This document shows positions 26,291 through 34,752 of a stretch of DNA of 64,000 bases, one piece after another (the first letter of the stretch is position 1; each line of letters begins with the position of its first letter). The DNA is from Actinomadura madurae (GTDB lineage: Bacteria > Actinomycetota > Actinomycetes > Streptosporangiales > Streptosporangiaceae): the NCBI RefSeq assembly GCF_900115095.1, contig NZ_FOVH01000016.1, forward strand, positions 124,001 through 188,000, in the 5' to 3' direction. A program made the translations under genes and the position numbers. The notes under the pieces are model-generated. The model was not told where the DNA came from. It made no database searches and saw only the letters and a program-made list of their open reading frames with translations.

Positions 26291-27403
26291 TCAGGGCACG
26301 TGGTGGGCGGCGTGGTGGGCGGCGAGGACGTCCCCGCCGAAGTCGGTGTCCGGGTCCCGCCACACGGCGTGGGCGTGGTTGGCGCCGCGGTGGACGTTGG
26401 TCCACTCGACGAGCAACCGCGGCCCCTGCAGGCGGTAGTAGTGCGGCTCGCCCGCCGCTGTGGACCCGGCCCAGGCGAGGTGCACGGCGTCCAGCGCCGC
26501 CGGGTCGTCATAGCGGGGCAGCGCGGACACCTCTTCCGGGACGCGGCCGAGGTAGGTGCCGAGCAGGGCCCGCAGCAACTCCCGCTGCGCGGCGTCGAGT
26601 TCGACGCCCGGAACGCCCTTGGGCGTCGAGGCGAGGTCCAGCGCCCGCTGGTCCGCGCCGTCGAGGCCGGTTGCCGGGTCCTCGGCACGGTCCGGGACGT
26701 GCGGGCCGGGGCGCCAGAGTTCGCCGCGCTTCCTCACGCGGCCGTCGACCCGGGCGCCGTTGCCCGTCACGATGTCGTTCGGGGGGCGCGCCAGCAGCAC
26801 CGCGCGTGCGGCGAGCTCGGGACGCAGGGACCGCACCAGCTCGCGGGCCAGATCCTCGGCCGCCCCCAGCGGGCGCAGCGACGCGCCCCCCAGTAGCGGC
26901 GACGCGGCCGGGTCGGCGCCCAGAAAGCACGGCGTGGTGGCGGCGACGCGCCCGTCCACCACGAGGTTGTTGAGCGAGACATGGTGGCCGCCGAACCGCC
27001 ATCCCCACGGCAGCGGCCCGCCGGGCTCGCCGAAGACCCGCAGGTAGTACATGCCGGGGTCGCGGGTGCGTTCCCGCCCCCAGTTCACGGAGAAGCCTTC
27101 GGTGCGGTCGAGTACGTTCTCCAGGCCGAGCACGGTGGCGACGGTGGTGTACCCGGCTTCGGAAAGGCCGCTCGCGACCAGCCGCATCATCAGCCGGTGC
27201 TGGGCGGGGCGCTGCTGGTGGAAGGTGAGGCCGCCATGGTCGGTGGGGGTGTAGAACCAGCGGGTGCGCTCGGCTTCGGCCTCGCCGCGGGCTCCCGGCC
27301 GCGGCCCGGCCGCCAGCGTGCGCTGGTCCGCGTCCAGAGAGGCGAGCCACGCCCGGGCCGCCTCGGCCATCCGGTCCGCGACCTCACGGCCGGCGCGGCT
27401 CAC
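26291..27403 (-). CDS. DUF3500 domain-containing protein
   Basis: 370 residues beginning at a GTG that overlaps the preceding hydrolase stop (GTGA). Recognised by WFYTPTDHGGLTFHQQRPAQHRLMMRL, WGWRFGGHHVSLNN, and the C-terminal HYYRLQGPRLLVEWTNV and NHAHAVWRDPDTDFGGDVL, which define DUF3500. The many His and Asp residues suggest a metal-dependent hydrolase or lyase, but the family has no assigned reaction. It is cytoplasmic, without signal peptide, and locked by overlap between an alpha/beta hydrolase and a gamma-glutamyltransferase. Confidence 0.88.
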   Translation of the reverse strand: MSRAGREVADRMAEAARAWLASLDADQRTLAAGPRPGARGEAEAERTRWFYTPTDHGGLTFHQQRPAQHRLMMRLVASGLSEAGYTTVATVLGLENVLDRTEGFSVNWGRERTRDPGMYYLRVFGEPGGPLPWGWRFGGHHVSLNNLVVDGRVAATTPCFLGADPAASPLLGGASLRPLGAAEDLARELVRSLRPELAARAVLLARPPNDIVTGNGARVDGRVRKRGELWRPGPHVPDRAEDPATGLDGADQRALDLASTPKGVPGVELDAAQRELLRALLGTYLGRVPEEVSALPRYDDPAALDAVHLAWAGSTAAGEPHYYRLQGPRLLVEWTNVHRGANHAHAVWRDPDTDFGGDVLAAHHAAHHVP

Positions 27404-28203
27404 TCCGCGGTCACCCCGAGGAACTCGCGCACCCAGAGGGCGATCTCGTCCGCGAACTCCATCCCGACCGCGTGCCGCCCGCCCTCGATCGACCGCAGTT
27501 CGGCGTTCGGCATCCGCTGCTCCATCATGACGGCGCCGGGGTAGGGCGCCAGCTGGTCCTCCGTGCCGTGCACGATCAGGGTGGGCGCGGTGATCTCCCC
27601 GAGGCGGTCCCGGATCTCGTGCTCCCGGGCGGCGGCGTGGCGGCGGGCGCGCTGCTCGGGGTCACGGGTCATGAGCGTCTGGGCGGCCCGGGTGCCGATC
27701 CTGGCCCTGCCTTCGGGCGTGACGAAGTAGTCGTCGACCGCGTCCCGCATGTCGCCGTAGGACAGGTTCAGCAGCTTGTTGATCGCGTCGGCCCCCAGCG
27801 CGAAGCTCGGCGTGGTGGCGATCAGGACGAGGGACTCGACGCGCTCGGGATGCCGGAGCGCGGCGTGCTGCGCGACGGCGCCGCCGAAGGAGGTGCCCAG
27901 CAGGTGCGCACTCCGCAGTCCCAGCGCGTCCAGCAGGTCGGCGACGTCATCGCCGAGGTCGCCCAGCGTGTACGGAACGGGCGGGTTCACGGTGATCCCG
28001 GAATCGCGTTGATCGTAGGAGATCGCCCGTATCCCCGCGCCGAGGTGCGCGCGGAGTGTCGCGTACGCGGTGCGGTCGCCCTCGCCGCCGTGAATGAGGA
28101 CGAGCGGCACACCGCTGCCGCGATCGATGTACCCGACGTCGAGCCCACCCGCCCGGATGGTGGAACTGTCGGCGGGTTCGCGCTCCTGCCGCTGCGCTGC
28201 CAC
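27400..28203 (-). CDS. Alpha/beta hydrolase
   Basis: 267 residues. Family features: LVLIHGGEGDRTAY with the oxyanion loop at about residue 35, nucleophile elbow GTSFGGAVAQH with Ser near 105, acid in LIVHGTEDQLAPYPG near 215, and catalytic His in SIEGGRHAVGMEF near 245. The cap region is short. This layout fits prolyl aminopeptidase-like, meta-cleavage-product or haloperoxidase-type hydrolases. It is the first gene of the coupled minus-strand series leading to DUF3500, gamma-glutamyltransferase and the exporter. Substrate unknown. Confidence 0.88.
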   Translation of the reverse strand: MAAQRQEREPADSSTIRAGGLDVGYIDRGSGVPLVLIHGGEGDRTAYATLRAHLGAGIRAISYDQRDSGITVNPPVPYTLGDLGDDVADLLDALGLRSAHLLGTSFGGAVAQHAALRHPERVESLVLIATTPSFALGADAINKLLNLSYGDMRDAVDDYFVTPEGRARIGTRAAQTLMTRDPEQRARRHAAAREHEIRDRLGEITAPTLIVHGTEDQLAPYPGAVMMEQRMPNAELRSIEGGRHAVGMEFADEIALWVREFLGVTAE

Positions 28204-28579
28204 TACGGACCTCCCTGTCGCCAGAGGTGCGAGACTGTCATCCGAATTGAGAGAATCGTATCACATTAATCTCGCCGCGCCTCGTGCCAGAAGGAGGCGA
28301 TCCCATGACACGGGAGACCCGAGGTGCGTGCGAGCGGGGGCCTCACGGCTACTGCGTGGAACGGTCCCGGCCGCGCAGCGTCTTCCCGAAAGCCCGGGCG
28401 GGCGGCGAGCGATGCGCCGGCGGTGCCGGGCCGGCCGCCGTGGCCGAGGTCCCGGCACCGATCACAACGGCGGCCGTGCGCCGACCAGCATCGTCACCGG
28501 TGGCGGCACATACGGGACCCCGCGGCCAGGCGCCGGACCGGTCGGAAATGGGCTGCCACGCGCCGACGTCGGGGCGGGA
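28204..28579. other. 376-base intergenic region upstream of the hydrolase operon
   Basis: An AT-richer patch at about 28240-28270 (GAGAATCGTATCACATTAAT) probably holds the promoter of the minus-strand hydrolase operon and possibly the TetR operator. The rest is GC-rich; a short plus-strand frame with a strong ribosome site begins at 28305 and is listed separately. Confidence 0.4.
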
Positions 28580-28619
28580 TCAGCCTGCCCGCGCCCATCC
28601 GCGCAGCGCGCCGCCGTAG
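28305..28619 (+). CDS. Doubtful 104-aa reading frame with strong ribosome-binding site
   Basis: AAGGAGG lies seven bases upstream of ATG 28305, a better site than most genes here have. The translation begins TRETRGACERGPHGYC and soon becomes rich in Pro, Ala and Arg, without recognisable homology. It runs into the 3' end of the convergent TetR gene. It could be the start of a gene lost by frameshift. Confidence 0.22.
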   Translation: MTRETRGACERGPHGYCVERSRPRSVFPKARAGGERCAGGAGPAAVAEVPAPITTAAVRRPASSPVAAHTGPRGQAPDRSEMGCHAPTSGRDQPARAHPRSAPP

Positions 28620-29197
28620 GCCTCGGTCAGCCGGGTCACGACCTCCCGGCGGGACAGGTCCGTCTCCTGCAGCAGGTCCTGGATCTCTCGCGGATCGAAG
28701 ATCATGTTCGCGAGGAACAGGGCGTACTCGATCATGTCGTCCGGGAGGCCGATGTCGTCGAGCAGCCCTCGCACCGGCCCGGTCCAGGCTTCCCGCGTCG
28801 CGGCGATGATCTCGTTCCCGGCGTGGAGCCGCTCCAGGTAGCCCCGCCGGGACCGGAGCCGCACCAGCGCCGGGCCGTGCTCGGCGAGCAGGTCCATCCA
28901 CTTGTCCACGACGGAGTCGAACAGCGGACGCCCTTCCGCGGTCGACGCCGCGCTGAAGTCGCGGAGTTCCTCGACGACGCTGAGCACATAGGCCGCGAGC
29001 ACGTCCTCTATCGAGGAGTAGTAGCGGTAGGCGGTGGCGGGGCCGATCTCCGCGCGGGTCGCGACCGCCTGCATGGTGAGCTGATCGGGCGCTTCCCGGG
29101 CGAGGTCGCCGACGGCCTCAAGGAGGCGCCGGCGGTTGCGGCGGGTGTCACTGCGCAGCTTGCGCCCCCCGCGCGCGGCGGCCTGCTGATCGGTCAC
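28580..29197 (-). CDS. TetR family transcriptional regulator
   Basis: 205 residues from the GTG at 29197, preceded by GGGGAGCCT; a longer frame to 29290 adds a low-complexity leader. The N-terminal helix-turn-helix is canonical: RRRLLEAVGDLAREAP, LTMQAVATRAEIGPATAYRYYSSIEDVL at about residues 40-68. The C-terminal ligand domain is all-helical and ends TEAYGGALRGWARAG. It lies 108 bases downstream of the aminotransferase gene on the same strand and faces the hydrolase operon promoter, so it may regulate both. Confidence 0.9.
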   Translation of the reverse strand: MTDQQAAARGGRKLRSDTRRNRRRLLEAVGDLAREAPDQLTMQAVATRAEIGPATAYRYYSSIEDVLAAYVLSVVEELRDFSAASTAEGRPLFDSVVDKWMDLLAEHGPALVRLRSRRGYLERLHAGNEIIAATREAWTGPVRGLLDDIGLPDDMIEYALFLANMIFDPREIQDLLQETDLSRREVVTRLTEAYGGALRGWARAG

Positions 29198-29305
29198 AGG
29201 CTCCCCTCGCCCTCGACTGAGTACAGGCGAAGGGTATCGCCCTCCGGGCGGCTCGCCTTGGCCCGCACGGACATCCGCGGTGCGAAGCACACCCGCCCGG
29301 CCTCG

Positions 29306-30454
29306 TCAGGATCGCGCATCGCCGAGGTGACGGACGATACGGGCCAGCCCGGTCCGCAGGTCGTTCTCGGCGGCCGCGAACGAGATCCGGACGTGTCCCT
29401 CGCCCGACGGCCCGTACTCGGCGCCGGCCCGGACCATGACCTTCCGCTCGGCGAGTTCGCGGACGACCGTCTCCGAGGGCAGGTCGGCGTCGTAGCGAAG
29501 GAACCCGTAGAACGCTCCTTCCGGCGGAACCAGGTGCAGACCGGGAACACCGGACAGGTGGTCGACCACGAGTTCGCGCCGCTGCCGGTACGTGTCGACC
29601 ATGGCGTCGACGACGCCGTCCGGCAGGTCGAGGGCGGCGAGGGCCGCGTGCTGGACCGCCGTGTTCAACGAGCCGTTGTAAGTCCGGTGCGCGTGCGCCG
29701 CCGCGTCGACCACCTCGCGCGGACCGGTCAGGTACCCCACCCGCCAGCCGGTCATCGCGTACGTCTTGGAGAACGTCTGCACGTACACGGTCCGGTCTCG
29801 CAGCGATGCGATCTCCAGCGCGGAGGTCAGCGCGTGCCCCGGGTAGACCAGCCGGTGGTACGCCTCATCGCTGACGACCACGACGTCGGAGCCGTCGAGG
29901 AGCTTCCCGAGGGCCTCCAGCTCCTCCTCGCGGTGCACGATGCCGGTCGGGTTCGACGGGTTCGAGAAGATCATCATCGCGGCCCCGGGCAGCGCGGCGG
30001 CCAGCGCGTCGAGGTCCCAGTGCAGGTCCGGGGCGAGCGGGACGAAATCCACCGTCCCCCCGGCGAAGACGACCAGGTCGGCGTACAGCGAGTAGGCGGG
30101 CTCCGGGACGACCACGCGGTCGCCGGGGCCGATCGTCGCGAGCACCACGGCCGCGAGCGCGGCGGTCGCGCCGTGGGTGACCACGATGTCGTCCGCGGTC
30201 CACGTCCGGCCGGGGTGCGCCGGCAGTCCGGCCGCGAGCGCGGCGCGCAGCTCCCACAGGCCCTTCTGGTCGGCGTAGTGGGTGTGCCCCTCGCGCAGGG
30301 CAGCCACCGCGGCCTCGATCACCGGCGGCGGCGTCGGGAGGTCCGGCTCGCCCATGGCGAGGGAGACGGCCCCCGGCGGGGCCGGGGCGAGGGCCGGGCG
30401 CCGCGAGAAGCGGCGCAGTTCCGCGATCCGGAAGGCGGACGGCAGGGCGGTCAT
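29306..30454 (-). CDS. Class I/II pyridoxal-phosphate aminotransferase
   Basis: 382 residues. Fold-type I motifs: MGEPDLPTPPPVIEA at the start, THGATAALAAVV, the SNPSNPTG stretch near residue 163, DEAYHRLVYP, and the PLP-binding lysine in TFSKTYAMTGWRVGYL near 230. The C-terminal Arg that holds the substrate carboxylate is in GHVRISFAAAE. It resembles aspartate/alanine/kynurenine aminotransferases. The ATG overlaps the end of the RraA-like gene (ATGA), pairing transamination with an oxaloacetate or 4-hydroxy-2-oxoacid aldolase step. Confidence 0.9.
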   Translation of the reverse strand: MTALPSAFRIAELRRFSRRPALAPAPPGAVSLAMGEPDLPTPPPVIEAAVAALREGHTHYADQKGLWELRAALAAGLPAHPGRTWTADDIVVTHGATAALAAVVLATIGPGDRVVVPEPAYSLYADLVVFAGGTVDFVPLAPDLHWDLDALAAALPGAAMMIFSNPSNPTGIVHREEELEALGKLLDGSDVVVVSDEAYHRLVYPGHALTSALEIASLRDRTVYVQTFSKTYAMTGWRVGYLTGPREVVDAAAHAHRTYNGSLNTAVQHAALAALDLPDGVVDAMVDTYRQRRELVVDHLSGVPGLHLVPPEGAFYGFLRYDADLPSETVVRELAERKVMVRAGAEYGPSGEGHVRISFAAAENDLRTGLARIVRHLGDARS

Positions 30455-31110
30455 CGGGCCACCCCCGCCCGGCCGGAGCGCGCGGTGAGGATGCGCTGCC
30501 GGAGCGCCTCCTCCTTCTCGCCGATCCCGTCGACCGCGTCCGCGACCTCCTGCACGCGGTGCCGTGGCACGACGACGACGCCGTCGGCGTCGCCGACGAG
30601 CACGTCGCCCGCCTCCACCACCACCCCGCCGACCGCCACCGGGGCTCCGACGGCGCCGGGCCCGTCCTTGAAGGGCCCGGCCGGGGTGACCGCCCGCGCG
30701 TAGACGGCCAGGCCCATCTCGGACAGCGCCCGGACATCGCGGACGGCCCCGTCGACGACCGCGCCGACGACCCCGGCGTTCAGCATGATCTCGCCGATGA
30801 GGTCGCCGATCAGCGCACGGGTCATGTCCCCGTGTCCGTTCACGACCAGGACGTCGCCCGGCCGGGCCTCGTCGAGCGCCCGGTGGACGGCCAGGTTGTC
30901 ACCCGACCGCACGTCCACCGTCAGGGCGTTTCCGAGGAGCGCGGCGTGCTCGGTGAACAGCCGGATGCCGCCGTCCATGACGGTCATCCGCTGCAGCGCG
31001 TCGCCGACGTTGGCGGCCGGCACCTCCCCCAGACGGCGACTCCGCACCGCCGCCGCGCGGTCCCAGCTCGGAGCGACGAACACGCGGTCCGTCGCCGCAA
31101 CGATGAACAC
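30451..31110 (-). CDS. RraA-like 4-hydroxy-4-methyl-2-oxoglutarate/CHA aldolase family protein
   Basis: 219 residues. Conserved pieces: VGDALQRMTVMDGGIRL, LTVDVRSGDNLAVHRALDEARPGDVLVVNG, GEIMLNAGVVGAVVDGAVRDVRAL (with the Asp/Arg pair of class II aldolases) and DGVVVVPRHRVQEV. In meta-cleavage pathways this family splits 4-carboxy-4-hydroxy-2-oxoadipate or decarboxylates oxaloacetate using a divalent metal. The first gene of a minus-strand operon with the aminotransferase and TetR regulator. Upstream, ATGAG (31130-31134) and CTCAT (31143-31147) form a short inverted repeat in an AT-rich promoter. Confidence 0.85.
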   Translation of the reverse strand: MFIVAATDRVFVAPSWDRAAAVRSRRLGEVPAANVGDALQRMTVMDGGIRLFTEHAALLGNALTVDVRSGDNLAVHRALDEARPGDVLVVNGHGDMTRALIGDLIGEIMLNAGVVGAVVDGAVRDVRALSEMGLAVYARAVTPAGPFKDGPGAVGAPVAVGGVVVEAGDVLVGDADGVVVVPRHRVQEVADAVDGIGEKEEALRQRILTARSGRAGVAR

Positions 31111-31237
31111 GATGGGACTCCCCTACTAAATGAGGCAACTATCTCATATAAGAGAACCACAACTCCAGGGTGTCCGGCTACACCCCCCAACCGCCGAACG
31201 ACTCAACGAGCCGAGAGTGAGGGCTGCGCAAGCTGGC

Positions 31238-31255
31238 GAAAACGATTATCATTTC
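31238..31255 (+). promoter_or_regulatory. Fur/Zur-family operator at the left end of the metallophore cluster
   Basis: GAAAACGATTATCATTTC lies 25 bases before ATG 31280. Its first 14 bases (GAAAACGATTATCA) are identical to the operator at 56064-56077 upstream of the right-hand operon, 25 kb away. The 7-1-7 arm layout is that of Fur superfamily sites and is close to actinobacterial Zur operators (TGAAAA-type arm, GATT core). Actinobacterial iron control normally uses IdeR/DmdR boxes (TTAGGTTAGGCTAACC), which this does not resemble. Confidence 0.7.
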
Positions 31256-31279
31256 TAGCCTCCCCAGATGAGGAGTTCC

Positions 31280-32160
31280 ATGGAGCGCCGGCATCACGTC
31301 GCGGTCATAGGCGGCGGTATCGCGGGATTGCCCGCGGCGATCGCACTGGCCGGGCATGCCCGGCGGGTGACCGTCGTCGGGCGGGACGCGGTGGCCGTCA
31401 CCGACGAGTTGTACGCGGCCGGCGCGGTGCCGCTGCGCACCCCCTACGACCACGTGTGGCTCAGCCCGGCGGGCTGGTGCCACCGCTTCGCGCCGTCGCG
31501 CACGGTGCCGTCGGCGAGCCGGGAGCTCGTGGAGTGGGTGGTCCGCCGCCGCGCGGAAAGCCTCCCGGGCATCCGGATGCGTGACCGGCTGGAGGTCACC
31601 GGCCTGCGCGCGGACGGTGCGGGGATCACCGAGGTCACCGTCGTGCGGCGTGACGGCGGGACCACCGAGGTCGCCGCAGACCTGGTGGTGGACACGTCGG
31701 GGCGCCGCTCCAGGACACCTGAGTGGCTGGCCTCGCTCGACTGCGACGATGCGGAGACCACGCTCGTCGACTCGCGCGCGGGATACGCCAGCCGCTGTTA
31801 CGCGATGCCCGCGGACTTCGGCGACGCGTGGCGGGTGATCTCGGTCCAGCCGGGGCCCTCGCAACCGCTTCGCGGAGGTGCGCTGGTGCCGGTCGAGGGC
31901 GGCCGCCGGCTGGTGTCGCTGTACGGCTGCCTCGATGACCACCCACCGACGGATGAAGAGGGCTTCCCGGCCTTCGCCGCGTGGCCGCGGGCCTGCTGGT
32001 GGTGGGCGAGGCCACATGCGCGCTCAACCCGGTCTACGCGCAAGGCATGTCGGTCGCCGCGATGAGCGCCCACCGGCTGCGCGATCTGCTCCATGAGGGC
32101 GTCGATGACTGCGCCACGCTGCAGAAGGAGATGGCCGCGGGCAACGATCGGGCTCGCACC
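31280..32160 (+). pseudogene. FAD-dependent oxidoreductase, frameshifted and internally deleted
   Basis: The first frame has a good dinucleotide fold (VAVIGGGIAGLPAAIALAGHARRVTVVGRD), TELY-type sequence, and DLVVDTSGRRSRTPEWLASL, as in FAD monooxygenases/halogenase-like proteins. Near 31980 the coding signal jumps to another frame, where GLLVVGEATCALNPVYAQGMSVAAM, the family's late GD motif, resumes at once. About 40-50 residues normally found between these parts are missing. The gene therefore cannot make a full enzyme. It is directly behind the Fur/Zur-type operator and was probably a tailoring oxidase. Confidence 0.7.
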
Positions 32161-32269
32161 CGAACTGACGGCGCGACTCGCCCAGGGCTCGGCTCGTCCA
32201 CCGGCCGCCCGGCCGTGACGATGCGCGCCCGTGCTCATCGGGCGGGGCCAGCCGAAGCCCGGGAGACCC

Positions 32270-32730
32270 TGGACCGGGCACGGACGCGGCGCGCATCCGG
32301 TTCGCCGGACACCCCTTCCCGCGTCCCCGCGTCGTGGCTTCGACCGGGACCTCGCCGCGCAGTGCGGACCGGACCCGTTCGATCTGGTGGTCGCCGTGAA
32401 CGCGGCGCACAACGCCTCGCATACAGGGACGCTGTCGGACGTGTCCGGGAGTCACTGGCGCCCGGCGGTGCGCTGCTGCTCGTCGAGACGTGCCACGAGC
32501 ACCACCAGTCGCTGGCTTCGATGCCGTTCCTGCTGTCGGCTCGTCCCGGCGGTTCGCGTCCCGAGCGCCGTGACGGGCGGGCCGGGACCGGCCGCACCTA
32601 CCTGACCCGGCGGGAATCGCTGGCCGCCGTCCGCACCGCCGGGCTGGCACCGCTCCTCGACCTGCCCCATCCCGACCATCCGCCGGCGGCGTTCTCGCAG
32701 CGCCTGTTCGTCGCCGCGCGGGAGCCGTAA
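32270..32730 (+). pseudogene. Remnant of an NRPS-associated SAM methyltransferase
   Basis: Homology to the second methyltransferase domain of the tandem protein at 38338-40800 is spread over three frames. ARIRFA appears near 32295, then FDRDLAAQCGPDPFDLVVAVNAAHNASHTG (frame 2, about 32338-32425), then LAPGGALLLVETCHEHHQSLASMPFLLSARPG and a C-terminal SQRLFVAAREP (frame 1, to 32730). The N-terminal two thirds, including the SAM glycine loop, are gone. It ends 10 bases before the next NRPS gene. A decayed duplicate of the tandem methyltransferase is the simplest reading. Confidence 0.65.
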
Positions 32731-32739
32731 GGAGATCAG

Positions 32740-34752
32740 ATGACCATTCCGTCCGCCACCGGCCCCGGCGAAGCGCCGCCCCCGGCCAGGGCCCGGCCCC
32801 CTGCGGAGATCGTCCCGGACCTGGCCCGGATCTGGGCCGAGTTGCTCGACCTGGACCCCGGCACGATCGGCGGCGACGCCAGCTTCCTGCGGCTCGGCGG
32901 CGACTCGGTGCTGACCGTGCGCATGTCGGCGCTGATCCGCAAGCGGCTGTCGGTCGAGCTCGCGCTGTCCGACGTCACCGTGGAGATCACCTTGTCGGAG
33001 CTCGCCGACATCGTGGCACGGCGCGGCCAGGGTGGAGCGACGGCACGGGCCCTTCCCGTGGAGATCGAGCACCGCGCCGACCCCGCGGCACCCTTTCCCC
33101 TGATGCCGCTCCAACAGGGCTACTTCGTGGGGCAGCACGACGGCTGGGAGCTCTCGTACGACTCGGCGCACTTCTACGGCGATGTCGGCCTGACGGACAT
33201 GGACGCCGAGGAGGCCGAGGAGACACTGGCCGACGCGCTGCGACGGCTGGCCCTGCACCAGCCGACGCTCCGGGCCCGCATCACGCCCGACGGCATGCAG
33301 TACGTCCTGCCGGAGGACGCACCCGGCGCGATCCCGCGGCCCCGCGTCTACGACCTGCGCGAGGCGGGCGAGGACGAGATCCGCGCAACGCTGGCGACCG
33401 TGCGGCGGGAGATGGCCGGGACCGGGCCGAACCCGCTGTCCGGTCCCGGGCTCGACGCGCGGCTGAGCCTCCTGCCGGGCGGGCGGGGGCGGCTGCACAC
33501 CGCGATGAGCCTGGTCGCGATGGACGGATGGTCGGCCACGGTGCTCAATCGGGAACTGCTCGCGCTGGCGGCCGACTGGAACGCCGTCCTGGCACCGCTG
33601 GAGGTCGACTTCGGCGACTACGTCACCTCGATCGGGCGGCTGCGCCGGACGGCGGCCTGGGCGGCCGACCGCGACTGGTGGTGGGACCGGCTCGACGGCG
33701 CGCCTCTCCCGCCCGCGCTGCCGCTGCGCGCCGATCCCCGGGAGGTGGCGCCGACCCTGATGGACAGCCGGGAGGCGCGGCTGGAAGCCGCGAAATGGGC
33801 GGCATTGCGGGAACGGTGCGCCGCGCACGACGTCACCGTGTCGGCCGCGATGCTCACCGCGTTCTCGGTCGTGCTCGCCCGCTGGGCCGGGCACCGCCGG
33901 ATGCTGCTCAACACCCTGCAGCTCAACCGCCTGCCGCTGCATCCCGACATCCACCGGACGATCGGCGCGTTCGCGTCCACCATGCTCGTCCCCGCCGAAC
34001 CCGGCACCGGACGAACCTTCGCCGAGCTGGCGGCCGGCCAGCAGCGCACGTTCACCGAGTACGCGGCGCACAACCTGATCTCGGGTGTGGAGGTGTCGCG
34101 GGAGCTGGCCCGAAGGCGCGGGACGACCCGGCCCGTCGCGCCCGTGGTGTTCCAGAGCACCCTCGGGATGGACGCGGCCATCGGCGAGAGCCAGGCCACG
34201 TCGGCCGGACCGCTCGGCCGGCTGGACTTCGCCGACTACTACCACCAGCTCCGCACCCCCCAGGTCGCCCTGGAGGCGCGGTTCTGGGAGATGGACGGCG
34301 CGATGGCCGTCGCGTTCTCGCTGGTGGGCGAGCTGTTCGATCCGCAGGAGGTCGACGCGGCCTTCGCGGAGCTGGTGGAGCTGATCGGGGACCTGGCCGA
34401 CGGGCCAGGCTGGGAACGGGTGGTCGAGTTGCCCGCCGCTCCGGAGCCGGAACGGGACGGCGGCCTCTCACCGGGTGGCCCCGCCGCGGCCGGCACGGGC
34501 GAAGAGGCCGGGCCGCCCAGGGACGAGCTGGAGCAGCGGATCGCGCTGCTGTGGGAGGGGATCCTGGACGCCCCGGTCCTCGACCGCGCGACGCCGTTCT
34601 TCGCCCTCGGCGGTGACTCACTGCTGGCCGTGCGCGCCCTGGCACGGCTGGCCAAGGACGAGGGCGTGGCCGTCCAGGTCCGGCGGTTCCTGGACGCCCC
34701 GACCGTGGCCGGTCTGGCGGCCGTCGTCCGCGATCTGGACGAGGGCCGATGA
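32740..34752 (+). CDS. NRPS protein PCP-Cy-PCP without adenylation domain
   Basis: 670 residues after an AAGGAG site. Carrier 1 has LRLGGDSVL with Ser56; carrier 2 has FALGGDSLL with Ser627. Between them (about residues 105-550) is a heterocyclisation-type condensation domain: FPLMPLQQGYFVGQ start, LLNTLQLNRLPLHPD, and TLGMDA/RTPQVALE ends. The Cy active motif DxxxxDxxS appears as SLVAMDGWS, so the first Asp is Ser. With no A domain, cysteine must be loaded in trans by the 52002-55907 protein, as HMWP2 does in yersiniabactin synthesis. The stop overlaps the next ATG. The N-terminal carrier is extra relative to HMWP2's Cy2-PCP2 unit. Confidence 0.85.
   Translation: MTIPSATGPGEAPPPARARPPAEIVPDLARIWAELLDLDPGTIGGDASFLRLGGDSVLTVRMSALIRKRLSVELALSDVTVEITLSELADIVARRGQGGATARALPVEIEHRADPAAPFPLMPLQQGYFVGQHDGWELSYDSAHFYGDVGLTDMDAEEAEETLADALRRLALHQPTLRARITPDGMQYVLPEDAPGAIPRPRVYDLREAGEDEIRATLATVRREMAGTGPNPLSGPGLDARLSLLPGGRGRLHTAMSLVAMDGWSATVLNRELLALAADWNAVLAPLEVDFGDYVTSIGRLRRTAAWAADRDWWWDRLDGAPLPPALPLRADPREVAPTLMDSREARLEAAKWAALRERCAAHDVTVSAAMLTAFSVVLARWAGHRRMLLNTLQLNRLPLHPDIHRTIGAFASTMLVPAEPGTGRTFAELAAGQQRTFTEYAAHNLISGVEVSRELARRRGTTRPVAPVVFQSTLGMDAAIGESQATSAGPLGRLDFADYYHQLRTPQVALEARFWEMDGAMAVAFSLVGELFDPQEVDAAFAELVELIGDLADGPGWERVVELPAAPEPERDGGLSPGGPAAAGTGEEAGPPRDELEQRIALLWEGILDAPVLDRATPFFALGGDSLLAVRALARLAKDEGVAVQVRRFLDAPTVAGLAAVVRDLDEGR

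Noticed and set aside
31238..31255. Reading the operator as an IdeR/DmdR iron box
   Set aside because: It lacks the TTAGGTTAGGCTAACC layout; its 7-1-7 arms and GATT core fit the Fur/Zur class instead. Manganese- or nickel-type Fur paralogues cannot be excluded.
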